A stretch of DNA of 64,000 bases from Oscillospiraceae bacterium (GTDB taxonomy: Bacteria > Bacillota > Clostridia > Oscillospirales > Ruminococcaceae), in NCBI GenBank assembly GCA_009783695.1, contig WRCY01000002.1:45905-109904 (forward strand), given 5' to 3'. The notes below the pieces were generated by a model. That model did no database searches, was not told where the DNA came from, and saw nothing but the letters and a program-made list of their open reading frames with translations. Both the position numbers and the translations under genes were made by a program. Shown piece after piece: positions 41,238-49,957 of this stretch; the first letter of the stretch is position 1, and each line of letters opens with the position of its first letter.

Positions 41238-41462
41238 TTATGCCGCGTTAAACAGCTCCAGCGCCTTTTTATACAGCGGGTCCATTTCGCAGCCGCAGCT
41301 TCCGCAGTCTGCGTCCGCCTGTTTAATTGCGGCGATGAGCTCCTTGTCGGTGTCCGCGCAGTCCGTTACGGACAGCCACTTCTTCGCCGGCGCGTCAATC
41401 GCGTCCCAGCCGCACTCCGCGAATTTTGTTACGATTGCCCTAAGTTCCTGATTGTTTGACAT
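41238..41462 (-). CDS. 74-residue Cys-containing hypothetical protein
   Basis: From the ATG at 41462. Begins MSNNQELRAIVTKFAECGWD; the second half contains DADCGSCGCEMDPLYKKALE with a C-x2-C-x-C cluster that could bind metal. No family recognised. Has its own terminator. ATGGAGGAC sequence upstream could supply the ribosome-binding site. Confidence 0.65.
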   Translation of the reverse strand: MSNNQELRAIVTKFAECGWDAIDAPAKKWLSVTDCADTDKELIAAIKQADADCGSCGCEMDPLYKKALELFNAA

Positions 41463-41534
41463 TTTTGTGTCCTCCATGTTTTTATGATACATTAATTATA
41501 AAGCATTTAAGTGGACAGGTGTGTGTCATATTAA

Positions 41535-42218
41535 TTAAATTTTTCTGACGGTATTTACCTCCCCCGACGAAAGCGCGAAAGTTCCGCCGCTTGTTTTAAC
41601 AAGCAGCCGCCCTGTATCGTCTACGTCTATTGCCGTCCCGAAGTGCTTTTCATTATTTTGCATATATGAAATCTTCTCGCCGATAAGGCAGGACAGTGCT
41701 CTGTATTCGTTCATGAAGCCGGGCTTCCCGCACAGGCTTATAAGCCCGCTGATTACGCTTTCAGCGAGCTCCTCGCGGGAGCAGGACGGCGTTTCGCCGC
41801 GCCCGAATACAGAGGCTGCATTTAATTCCGGGAACTGCGAAAAGTCTGTTGTGAAGTTAATGCCGATGCCGACGACTATGCTGCCGGCGGAAGCCTCGGC
41901 TAAGATTCCGCAGATTTTTCCGCCGTCAAGCAGAATATCGTTCACCCACTTGATTTGCGGGCTCTTGTCCGTATGCTTCTTTACAGCGCGGCAGACGGCA
42001 ACAGCGGCGGCAGGCGTGATGAGCGCCTTATCCGGAACATCGTGCAGAATCACGCTGAAGTAGATTCCCGTACCCGGCGGCGAGTGAAAAGAGCGCGAAA
42101 AGCGTCCGCGCCCCGCGGTTTGTTCCTCGGCGAAGACGGCGCTGCCGTGCGGCAGGCTTGCCGCCTTTTCTTTTGCGATAATGTTGGTGGATTCGGTTTT
42201 TTCGAGATAGATATTCAT
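41535..42218 (-). CDS. birA: Biotin-[acetyl-CoA-carboxylase] ligase, monofunctional
   Basis: 227 residues from the ATG at 42218. Catalytic domain only: KTESTNIIAKEKAASLPHG, EEQTAGRGRFSRSFHSPPGT, KWVNDILLDGGKICGILAE, GIGINFTTDF. No N-terminal HTH, so it should biotinylate carboxylases without acting as a repressor. A C-terminal SH3-like domain is present (FGTAIDVDDTGRLLVKTSGG). Preceded by three tandem leader cassettes. Confidence 0.95.
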   Translation of the reverse strand: MNIYLEKTESTNIIAKEKAASLPHGSAVFAEEQTAGRGRFSRSFHSPPGTGIYFSVILHDVPDKALITPAAAVAVCRAVKKHTDKSPQIKWVNDILLDGGKICGILAEASAGSIVVGIGINFTTDFSQFPELNAASVFGRGETPSCSREELAESVISGLISLCGKPGFMNEYRALSCLIGEKISYMQNNEKHFGTAIDVDDTGRLLVKTSGGTFALSSGEVNTVRKI

Positions 42219-42450
42219 GTTTTTATTAAGTCCTTTCTTCACGGGCAGGAAATAAAATGCTTCGTTTTCCCCGGTTTTGTATCATTTGTTTTATAATTTT
42301 AATTAAGTCCTTTCTGCACAGACGGGAATAAAATAGTTTCTCTTTTTCCGATTTTGTATCGTTTGTTTTAAAATTTTAATTAAGCCCTTTCTGCACGAAC
42401 GGGAATGAAAAAGTTTCGTTTTCCCGATTTTGTATCATTTGTTTAAAACA
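42219..42450 (-). repeat. Three tandem leader cassettes in front of birA
   Basis: Cores AACCGGGGAAAACGAAGC, AATCGGAAAAAGAGAAAC and AATCGGGAAAACGAAAC. Ends GTGAAGAAAGGACTTAATAA (next to birA) and GTGCAGAAAGGACTTAATTA / GTGCAGAAAGGGCTTAATTA (upstream copies). Period about 75 nt. Confidence 0.88.
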
Positions 42451-42477
42451 TGACTGCACTTTCTTGGAAAAAAGTAG

Positions 42478-42506
42478 TTGACAATTTAATTTTTATATGT
42501 TACAAT
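42478..42506 (+). promoter_or_regulatory. rpsT promoter
   Basis: TTGACA (42478-42483), 17 nt, TACAAT (42501-42506), 42 nt before the ATG. Confidence 0.8.
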
Positions 42507-42547
42507 AATCTTCGTAACTTAAAATTTACGGGCAAGGAGGGAAGAAA

Positions 42548-42790
42548 ATGCCTAACATTAAATCGGCTATGAAAAGAGTTTTGGTTTCAAAAAAAGCCAA
42601 TACAAGCAATAAATCGCATAAGTCTGAGCTGAAAACGCTGCTCAAAAAAGCAAACGCGGAAACCGCGGACAGCGCGGCTGTTCTGGCGGCAGTCAAAAAG
42701 GTTGACAAAGTAGCGGGCAAGGGTCTGATTCACAAGAACAAGGCGGCGAGAATCAAAAGCCGTCTGGCAAAAAAAGAAGCTTCTGCATAA
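42548..42790 (+). CDS. rpsT: 30S ribosomal protein S20
   Basis: 80 residues, strongly basic and helical: MPNIKSAMKRVLVSKKANTS, KSELKTLLKKANAE, and the conserved end KGLIHKNKAARIKSRLAKK. Starts 9 nt after AAGGAGGG. Own promoter and terminator, in the usual neighbourhood of lepA and hemW. Confidence 0.97.
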   Translation: MPNIKSAMKRVLVSKKANTSNKSHKSELKTLLKKANAETADSAAVLAAVKKVDKVAGKGLIHKNKAARIKSRLAKKEASA

Positions 42791-42793
42791 TGA

Positions 42794-42831
42794 TTGGCGC
42801 GCTTTTTTGAAAACAGCGCGCCAATTTTTTT
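42794..42831 (+). terminator. rpsT terminator
   Basis: TTGGCGCGC and GCGCGCCAA arms around 13 nt, then TTTTTTT. Confidence 0.9.
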
Positions 42832-42850
42832 ATCTTATAATCGTTTAAGT

Positions 42851-43004
42851 AATTGCCGATAAATAAAGTTGACAGGTTTGCCGCCGTATTTTTGTCGGCA
42901 GGCAAGGCAAATTTTCCGCGAATATCCGTCGATATTTAAGGAAAATTTAACGCAGCATGGCGGCAAAAATCCAAGGCAAACGTCAAGTTTATTTATTGGC
43001 GATT
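42851..43004. repeat. 154-bp imperfect palindrome
   Basis: Outer arms GCCGATAAATAAA/TTTATTTATTGGC with TTGAC/GTCAA and GGTTTGCC/GGCAAAC further in. Inside: ATTTTTG/CAAAAAT, AAATTTTCC/GGAAAATTT and AATATC/GATATT. Non-coding; MITE-like or a very large stem-loop. With the next entry it fills the gap between rpsT and hemW. Confidence 0.7.
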
Positions 43005-43012
43005 ACTATCTT

Positions 43013-43168
43013 AAGAAACAGCAAAGCTGTTTCTTACATTCGCCCGTTGGGCGAATACCGCGCCACAGGCGCATAATCGGCTATGCAATCGAATTAAGCC
43101 GCTTCGCAGCTTACGCGGCAAATGCCTTTTCTTCAAAAACGTTTAAGCATTTTTGAAGTTAATTGATT
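43013..43168. repeat. Multi-hairpin element (copy 2)
   Basis: AAGAAACAG/CTGTTTCTT, ATTCGCCC/GGGCGAAT, GCGCC/GGCGC, then AATCGAATTAA/TTAATTGATT enclosing GCCGC/GCGGC and CTTCAAAAA/TTTTTGAAG. Reaches the hemW stop codon. Shares ATCGGCTAT, GCGCC and AAAAACG modules with 23061-23144. Confidence 0.6.
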
Positions 43169-44306
43169 ATATAACCTGCACTACAGGCTCTGTTATCAGC
43201 TTTCTTATAATCTGGTTTGAAACTAAAAAGCCCTCGCGCGTAATTGCAATGCCCTTGTCGGTAATTTGCAGATAATCCGGCGGCACCAGCCTGCACCTTT
43301 TCATCATCGCCTCTCTACGGAGCCCGAACCGCTCACATTCCGCAAAGGTGAGCCCCTCGGAGAGCCGCAGCTTCAGCATCGCATAGCTCTCAAAATTAAC
43401 CTCTTCCCTTTCGGTTATAATCACAGTTTGAACCCGCTGCTTTATAAACTCCCTGATGTCGTTCATCACGAAGAATCGCTGGGGACAGCCGCTTCCCTCG
43501 CCGTCATAGAACGAGTGCGCCGCCGTACCGATTCCGAGATATTCGCGGCTTGTCCAGTATTTTAAGTTATGTCTACATTCATAGGAAGCAGGCCCTGCCG
43601 CAGGCGTACTGTCACCCGCGGCCCGCCGGAAGTTGCTGATTTCATACTGCGTGAAGCCGCGCTTCTCAAGCTCCTCGCCGCACGCGAGATAAATCTGCGC
43701 CGTAGTATTCTCGTCGGGGAGCTTGTGCGCCATGCCCGCAAAAGGCGTGCGCTCCTCGATTTTAAGCATATATGCGGAAACGTGGTGAACGCCGAGCATT
43801 GCAGCCACCTTTACGCTGCGCCGCGCGCTGTCCGGCGTCTGCCCGGGAATCCCGAGCATCAAATCAACCGAAACATTATTAAAGCCGCACTCAAGCGCAA
43901 GTTTTATCGAGTTCGACGCGTCCTCCGACGTATGCGTACGCCCGAGGACGCGCAGCTCCGCGTTCGAGAACGACTGTACGCCGACGGAAAGCCTGTTCAC
44001 GCCGCTGTTTTTAAGCGACGAGAGTGATTCGCGGGTGAGCGTGTTCGGGTTCGCCTCGACCGTGATTTCCGCGTCGTCCGTGAATCTCAGCCTGCCCATA
44101 ATGCGGCAGACGTCCCACCACGCCGCCGAGGGCGTCCCGCCCCCGAAGTAAACCGTGTCAAAGCGCTCCCTGTAATGCTCGGCGTTGCGGATTACCGCGT
44201 CGGCGTAGGAGTAGGAGGTACGGCTGTCGTAGGCGACGGAGAAAAAGTCGCAGTAGGGGCATTTTCCCGGGCAGAAAGGAATGTGAACGTAAAGTCCGAG
44301 TGACAT
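43167..44306 (-). CDS. hemW: HemW, heme chaperone-type radical SAM protein
   Basis: 379 residues. Radical SAM motif CPGKCPYC (residues 12-19), preceded by LYVHIPF; then DTVYFGGGTPSAAWW, ITVEANPNTLTRESL, LSVGVQSFSNAELRVLGRTH, SVDLMLGIPGQTP, and the HemN C-terminal domain (ECRHNLKYWTSREYLGIGTAAHSF). The motif lacks the extra Cys of true HemN, favouring HemW. Usual neighbour of lepA. Confidence 0.95.
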   Translation of the reverse strand: MSLGLYVHIPFCPGKCPYCDFFSVAYDSRTSYSYADAVIRNAEHYRERFDTVYFGGGTPSAAWWDVCRIMGRLRFTDDAEITVEANPNTLTRESLSSLKNSGVNRLSVGVQSFSNAELRVLGRTHTSEDASNSIKLALECGFNNVSVDLMLGIPGQTPDSARRSVKVAAMLGVHHVSAYMLKIEERTPFAGMAHKLPDENTTAQIYLACGEELEKRGFTQYEISNFRRAAGDSTPAAGPASYECRHNLKYWTSREYLGIGTAAHSFYDGEGSGCPQRFFVMNDIREFIKQRVQTVIITEREEVNFESYAMLKLRLSEGLTFAECERFGLRREAMMKRCRLVPPDYLQITDKGIAITREGFLVSNQIIRKLITEPVVQVI

Positions 44307-44344
44307 AGGCTCTTTCTCCTTTCCGCTATTGCTTGCACGTTATA

Positions 44345-44590
44345 TTATTGGCTTATAGGTTTGCTGTTATAATAAAGCTCGTCAGGACAAATATCCTGTC
44401 CGTGAAGCCATTCAATGCTTAATCCTGCCGGCTTCACGGTTTTAAAAAGAGTGGGGCTTCTTAACTCGTTAAACGGCTTAAAATCAAGATAAGGCTTAAC
44501 GTCAAACAGTCGTTTTTCATTATTATTAAACGTTACAAGCAACGAATAATTATCCCGCGGCTCTACTTCAACAGCCTTAGGGCGAAGCAT
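44345..44590 (-). CDS. DUF2442 protein
   Basis: 81 residues: VEPRDNYSLLVTFNNNEKRL, FDVKPYLDFKPFNELRSPTL, FKTVKPAGLSIEWLHGQDIC, PDELYY. This is the DUF2442 pattern. Its GAGGTGA ribosome-binding site lies in the last codons of the DUF4160 gene, so the two are coupled. The DUF4160-DUF2442 pair recurs across bacteria and archaea and has been suspected of being toxin-antitoxin-like; no proof here. Confidence 0.88.
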   Translation of the reverse strand: MLRPKAVEVEPRDNYSLLVTFNNNEKRLFDVKPYLDFKPFNELRSPTLFKTVKPAGLSIEWLHGQDICPDELYYNSKPISQ

Positions 44591-44594
44591 AAAA

Positions 44595-44873
44595 TCACCT
44601 CAATCCGTCAATTTTTATTATTTCGCCGCTTTCGTTCCATGCTGTCCAGGCGGCGTTTAACTCATCTTCATGAAGAACAGCCCAAGCTTCAACAAGTTTA
44701 CTCTGCTTACGGGGTAAATCACCTTTTATCAGATTTCCTTTAAAGTCATAAACACCCTCAAACTCAGCATACTTTGCGTGAAAATGCGGCATATGATGTT
44801 TCCCGCCTATTTCCTTATAAATGTAGATTAACACACCGTAAAAACTTGATAATAAAGGCATGATTATTTCCAT
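44595..44873 (-). CDS. DUF4160 protein
   Basis: 92 residues. Contains the DUF4160 hallmark GGKHHMPHFHAKYAEFEGVY, then DFKGNLIKGDLPRKQSKLVE and AWAVLHEDELNAAWTAWNES. The first ATG of the cassette (CTTAATGG) is in frame and may be the true start; the alternative is the ATG at 44861. Coupled to DUF2442. Confidence 0.88.
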   Translation of the reverse strand: MEIIMPLLSSFYGVLIYIYKEIGGKHHMPHFHAKYAEFEGVYDFKGNLIKGDLPRKQSKLVEAWAVLHEDELNAAWTAWNESGEIIKIDGLR

Positions 44874-44945
44874 TAAGTCCTTTCTTCACAAATGAACAAT
44901 GAAAACAACGTTTTCCCCGGGTCAGTTGTGTTTATTTTCAAACTT
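44874..44945 (-). repeat. Leader cassette copy, in front of DUF4160
   Basis: Minus strand: AAGTTTGAAAATAAACACAA, GACCCGGGGAAAAC, GTTGTTTTC (GAAAAC/GTTTTC stem), TTGTGAAGAAAGGACTTAAT. The head lies 5-10 nt after the XRE stop. Confidence 0.85.
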
Positions 44946-44952
44946 ATTCCTC

Positions 44953-45177
44953 CTACTTTTTCGGCTCGTCCGACCGCCCCACCAGATAGTCAATGCTCAC
45001 GTCAAAATAATCGGCGAGCAGCCACAGCTTTTCAATAGTTGTGGTTGTTTTTGCGTTTTCAAGGTCACTGATTTGCGAGGGCGTAACTTTTAACAAAGTA
45101 GCAATATCATATTGCCTTGTCTTTTTTATTGCACGTAAAACCCTTAAACGTTCAGCAAATTTTTCTCTTAAAAACAT
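44953..45177 (-). CDS. XRE-family HTH repressor (module 5)
   Basis: 74 residues. HTH_3 domain AERLRVLRAIKKTRQYDIAT with recognition region VTPSQISDLENAKTTTT, more divergent than the other four, yet with the same tail YFDVSIDYLVGRSDEPKK. AAGAGG precedes the ATG. Faces the small gene at 45265 across a promoter with the palindrome ACACATT-N6-AATGTGT. Confidence 0.9.
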   Translation of the reverse strand: MFLREKFAERLRVLRAIKKTRQYDIATLLKVTPSQISDLENAKTTTTIEKLWLLADYFDVSIDYLVGRSDEPKK

Positions 45178-45187
45178 AAAAAACCTC

Positions 45188-45216
45188 TTGACACATTAGA
45201 TACAATGTGTTATAAT
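45188..45216 (+). promoter_or_regulatory. Perfect promoter with palindromic operator (module 5)
   Basis: TTGACA (45188-45193), 17 nt, TATAAT (45211-45216). ACACATTAGATACAATGTGT (45191-45210) fills the spacer. No second copy seen. Confidence 0.85.
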
Positions 45217-45264
45217 AGATTTAATCTTTGATAATAGATTTTAACCAAGAAAGGAAATGTTAAA

Positions 45265-45503
45265 ATGAAAGATACGCTTCAAAATCTTTTTATAAAATCC
45301 ATACGGACTGAAAAGATAAGCGACACATTCAGACCACGTCTTATGGAGACAGAAAAAGAGCTCAAAAAATCCTTAAGCGGGAAACAGCTAAAGCTTTTCA
45401 TTGATTACGCCAATGAACATAATCGGTTCAAAGAGCGGGTTACAACCGAAAATTTCAAGCGCGGCTTTTGGATTGGGTCATACCTTGCGCGAGAGATAAC
45501 GGA

Positions 45504-45507
<4 letters not shown>
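45265..45507 (+). CDS. Small DUF6809-like protein, partner of XRE module 5
   Basis: 80 residues after AGAAAGGAAA. Paralog of the gene at 1733: [20 protein letters not shown] and [19 protein letters not shown] correspond to KKLKKSLNEEEHELLLDYAN and SVENFKQGFWTGFEIRGDL. The stop overlaps the stop of convergent lepA by 4 nt. Function unknown. Confidence 0.78.
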
Positions 45508-47315
<1,808 letters not shown>

Positions 47316-47322
47316 AGTTTAT

Positions 47323-47553
47323 TTATTCCTCCGGTTGATTCTTTTCGTATTTATATGCGCTTTTTTCCCTCGCTTCAAGCAATACATCTTCAATAACCTC
47401 TTCTGCCTGCATAGAAGCTTGCGTTTTAACAATAAGCCTGTCTAAATACTTAACGTTATCATTGCTATCTTCATTCAGCATATCTTTTTTAAGCATCAAT
47501 AAATCAAACAGTTTTTCTTTTTGCATAATTTGTATTTCCATTCCGCTTGTCAT
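47323..47553 (-). CDS. LFDLL-family small protein in front of lepA
   Basis: 76 residues from the ATG at 47553. Contains KEKLFDLLMLKKDML and later KTQASMQAEEVIEDVLLEA, the same two blocks as the small proteins at 1214 and 15055. Helical, acidic. The cassette micro-ORF ATG AAA ATA TGA ends on its ATG. Co-transcribed with lepA (7 nt apart; its final codons carry the lepA ribosome-binding site). Function unknown. Confidence 0.75.
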   Translation of the reverse strand: MTSGMEIQIMQKEKLFDLLMLKKDMLNEDSNDNVKYLDRLIVKTQASMQAEEVIEDVLLEAREKSAYKYEKNQPEE

Positions 47554-47640
47554 ATTTTCATTAAGTTCTTTCTTCACAAACGAATCATGAAAACAACGTT
47601 TTCCCTGATTCAGCTGTGTTTATTTTCAAACTTTTAAATC
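47554..47640 (-). repeat. Leader cassette copy with the clearest hairpin
   Basis: Minus strand: GTTTGAAAATAAACACAG, then 47611-47582 as GAATCA, GG, GAAAAC, GTT, GTTTTC, A, TGATTC, then GTGAAGAAAGAACTTAATG. Both stems are perfect. Confidence 0.88.
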
Positions 47641-47646
47641 CTAACT

Positions 47647-49707
47647 TTAAAACGCAAATCCGCCCTCTCTGAGCAGCTGCCGGTAAAAGCTTTCCCACCG
47701 TGCGTCGTTCCATTCATAAAACACAAACCAGTCGTCGTCGTCGAAATAATTATCCCAGTCGGCAGAGTATATAATGTCTGTAACTTCATAATAAATGTCG
47801 AACAGGTCATAGCCGTAATCGCTGTACGCCTCAAGCCATCCCATCCATGTATAAGCCACGCAGTCGCCGAAGTCTGCGACAATCGTGTTCCATAACGTTT
47901 CGCTCCAGTCGCTGTCGAGCAGAATTTTATAAAGCGCTTTATTGCTGTTGATTGCATATGCGGTGTATTCTTCGTCTGCGCCCCAGTGATAACCGCCGCA
48001 GTTTTCACAGTCATCCCAGTCCCAGTCGTAGTCGTCGTCCCAGTCGTAGTCCCAGGTGTAGCAGTTGTCACACCAGCAGTACTCGTCGCCGGTACACCAG
48101 TCGTAGTTTTCCCAGTAAGAGTCCCAGTCCCACAAGTCGTGGCAATCATCGCACCAACAGTATTCTTCGCCTGTGCACCAGTTATACTCCCAGTCGTTAC
48201 TAAAACCTCTCGAACCGTAGAGCAGAGAGTCAAGACCGGATGAGTAGAACAGGTCTTCAAGGAAGCTCAGGTCGCCCAGCCCTTCCGCCCATTGCTCCAA
48301 GTCGGCAAGGAAAACAAACGAATCCTCCCAGTTGTTGATGTCTAAGGTATTATCGGTGTTCAAGGCAGGTCTGCTTATGCTTTTGCCGGTGTTTACATTG
48401 GTATTTATTTCAATATCCACAATCCTCATGCCGAACACGGAAAGCGAGCCCGTCGCTTTGGCGCTGTCGCCCGTGACATTGGATTTGAAGCTGACATCGA
48501 CGCTTACGCCGTCTTCAACCGGCACGTTGATTTTAATATCGCCGCCGAACAAGCCGTTATCATAAAGCTTTACGTCTTCGTATTTGACGGTCAGCGAATA
48601 TGTATCATAAGCGTCCGAATAGGAGGCTCTGACTTGACCCGTTTTATAGCCTTTGTCCTCCGTGCCCTCGTCGCGGAGGGTTATCGTGGTGGTGTCGCCC
48701 CACCAGTCAGTGTAAGAAAGTCTAGCGCTGCACGCGTACTGCCCGTTTCTCTCCGTGATGGACGAGAAGCTGATTGTCCCGCCGTCAATGATAATATCGC
48801 GCTTGACCACATCCTTGCCGCTGATGAAAACTCTCATGGTTATTAGCTCTTCGTCGCTTAAATCCCAGGGCTCAACGTCGTATATTTCATCAATAATTTC
48901 GTTAAGCGCTTCCTCAAACGTCTGATACCACGGATATTCGATGTAGTAGTCGTTTTCCATGTTGTAAATGTCACGCGCAAAATTCATCAGCAGGTCGCTG
49001 TCGATGAACGCCTCAAGACCGGTCTTCGCGATTTCATACAGGAACACCTCGTCGATGATTATTTCAAAAACGTCCGCGTTTCTGCTGAGCTCGCCCACGC
49101 TCACCTCTTCGCTCCACTTAGAGCTTACGTCCGCGGTGAGCTCGAAGTATGTATCCAGAACTTTATTGCCAATCACTTTGATTTCGTTAAGCAGCTCCTC
49201 GTAGTCAATATTGAAATCAAAGCCGGACAGGTCGCCCATGCCCATCAGGTCGCCGAGAAGTATGTAGTAATCGGAAATGCCGGGCAGCTGCATGAATATA
49301 TCCTGCCCGAGCTGCCAGTAAGCGAGAGAAGCGTTAATTCCCAGTACGTCCGCGCTCAGCAGCGCGTATAAGTCCGTGCTGTTTTCAATAATCGCTTCGT
49401 AGCTGAGCGTCAGGCTGCCTATGTCCGCCAAAAACGGCGCAATGAAGAGCGCCTCGCTCGAGGGCGTAATCGTAATGCTTCCCGACTCCGACGCATAGGA
49501 GGGGATACTGAGGAACGGCTCAAAGCCCGCGAAGAGCGCGTCTATCGAGTTGCGCTCCGCTTTTTCGTAGGAAGACGCGCTGCTTGAGAGGAAGAACAGC
49601 AGCCCCGCCGTTATAGCCCCTGCCAAAAACATACACACCAATGTGATTACAACGGGTGCGCGGCTTCTGCGCATTACTGCGGTTTGCGTAAAGTTATTAT
49701 TTTCCAT
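47647..49707 (-). CDS. Membrane-anchored acidic protein with Trp/Asp/Tyr/Cys-rich repeats
   Basis: 686 residues from the ATG at 49707 (GGAGG upstream). One N-terminal membrane helix (VVITLVCMFLAGAITAGLLF) predicts a large exported domain. The middle (about 60-470) is acidic with beta-rich segments. At about 520-590 a striking low-complexity block carries two copies of WCTG(E/D)EYCWCD(D/N)C and then CENCGGYHWG, separated by runs such as WDYDWDDDYDWDWDD. The C-x4-C-x-C-x2-C spacing repeats, suggesting metal sites. No homology recognised. Codon content of the block is GAC/TGG/TAC-rich, unlike its surroundings. Confidence 0.85.
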   Translation of the reverse strand: MENNNFTQTAVMRRSRAPVVITLVCMFLAGAITAGLLFFLSSSASSYEKAERNSIDALFAGFEPFLSIPSYASESGSITITPSSEALFIAPFLADIGSLTLSYEAIIENSTDLYALLSADVLGINASLAYWQLGQDIFMQLPGISDYYILLGDLMGMGDLSGFDFNIDYEELLNEIKVIGNKVLDTYFELTADVSSKWSEEVSVGELSRNADVFEIIIDEVFLYEIAKTGLEAFIDSDLLMNFARDIYNMENDYYIEYPWYQTFEEALNEIIDEIYDVEPWDLSDEELITMRVFISGKDVVKRDIIIDGGTISFSSITERNGQYACSARLSYTDWWGDTTTITLRDEGTEDKGYKTGQVRASYSDAYDTYSLTVKYEDVKLYDNGLFGGDIKINVPVEDGVSVDVSFKSNVTGDSAKATGSLSVFGMRIVDIEINTNVNTGKSISRPALNTDNTLDINNWEDSFVFLADLEQWAEGLGDLSFLEDLFYSSGLDSLLYGSRGFSNDWEYNWCTGEEYCWCDDCHDLWDWDSYWENYDWCTGDEYCWCDNCYTWDYDWDDDYDWDWDDCENCGGYHWGADEEYTAYAINSNKALYKILLDSDWSETLWNTIVADFGDCVAYTWMGWLEAYSDYGYDLFDIYYEVTDIIYSADWDNYFDDDDWFVFYEWNDARWESFYRQLLREGGFAF

Positions 49708-49765
49708 AAGTACCTCCATGTATTAATTAAATTTTAATGTACTGCAGTTAAGTATAACATGATTC

Positions 49766-49911
49766 CAATCGCCCGCAGCGATTGCGGCGGTAAAACCGCC
49801 GACGGCGCGCCCGCACCGAATCATTGTTGAAATAAAAATGCTGTTTCGGCATTGCCGAAACCCGCCCGTTTGCGGGCGGCAAGCGTAAACGCCTGCATTG
49901 GCATTTTTATT
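49766..49911. repeat. Multi-hairpin element (copy 3)
   Basis: CAATCGC/GCGATTG and GGCGGT/ACCGCC, then AATAAAAATGC (49831-49841) pairing perfectly with GCATTTTTATT (49901-49911) and enclosing GTTTCGGC/GCCGAAAC, CCGCCCG/CGGGCGG and GCG/CGC hairpins. Lies after the metH stop. Confidence 0.65.
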
Positions 49912-49957
49912 ATAACATATTTGTTTAATTTTAGCAAGTGTTTTTACCTTTTTGTAA

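Noticed and set aside
42851..43168. Riboswitch or tRNA-like RNA between rpsT and hemW
   Set aside because: Hairpins are at the 3' ends of convergent genes and match no tRNA arm pattern or riboswitch core that I know.
47634..48260. A 208-codon Thr/Gly-rich frame beside the Trp/Asp-rich protein
   Set aside because: It is another frame of the same strand, produced by the repetitive GAC/TGG codons; the 686-residue frame has the start, signal anchor and ribosome-binding site.
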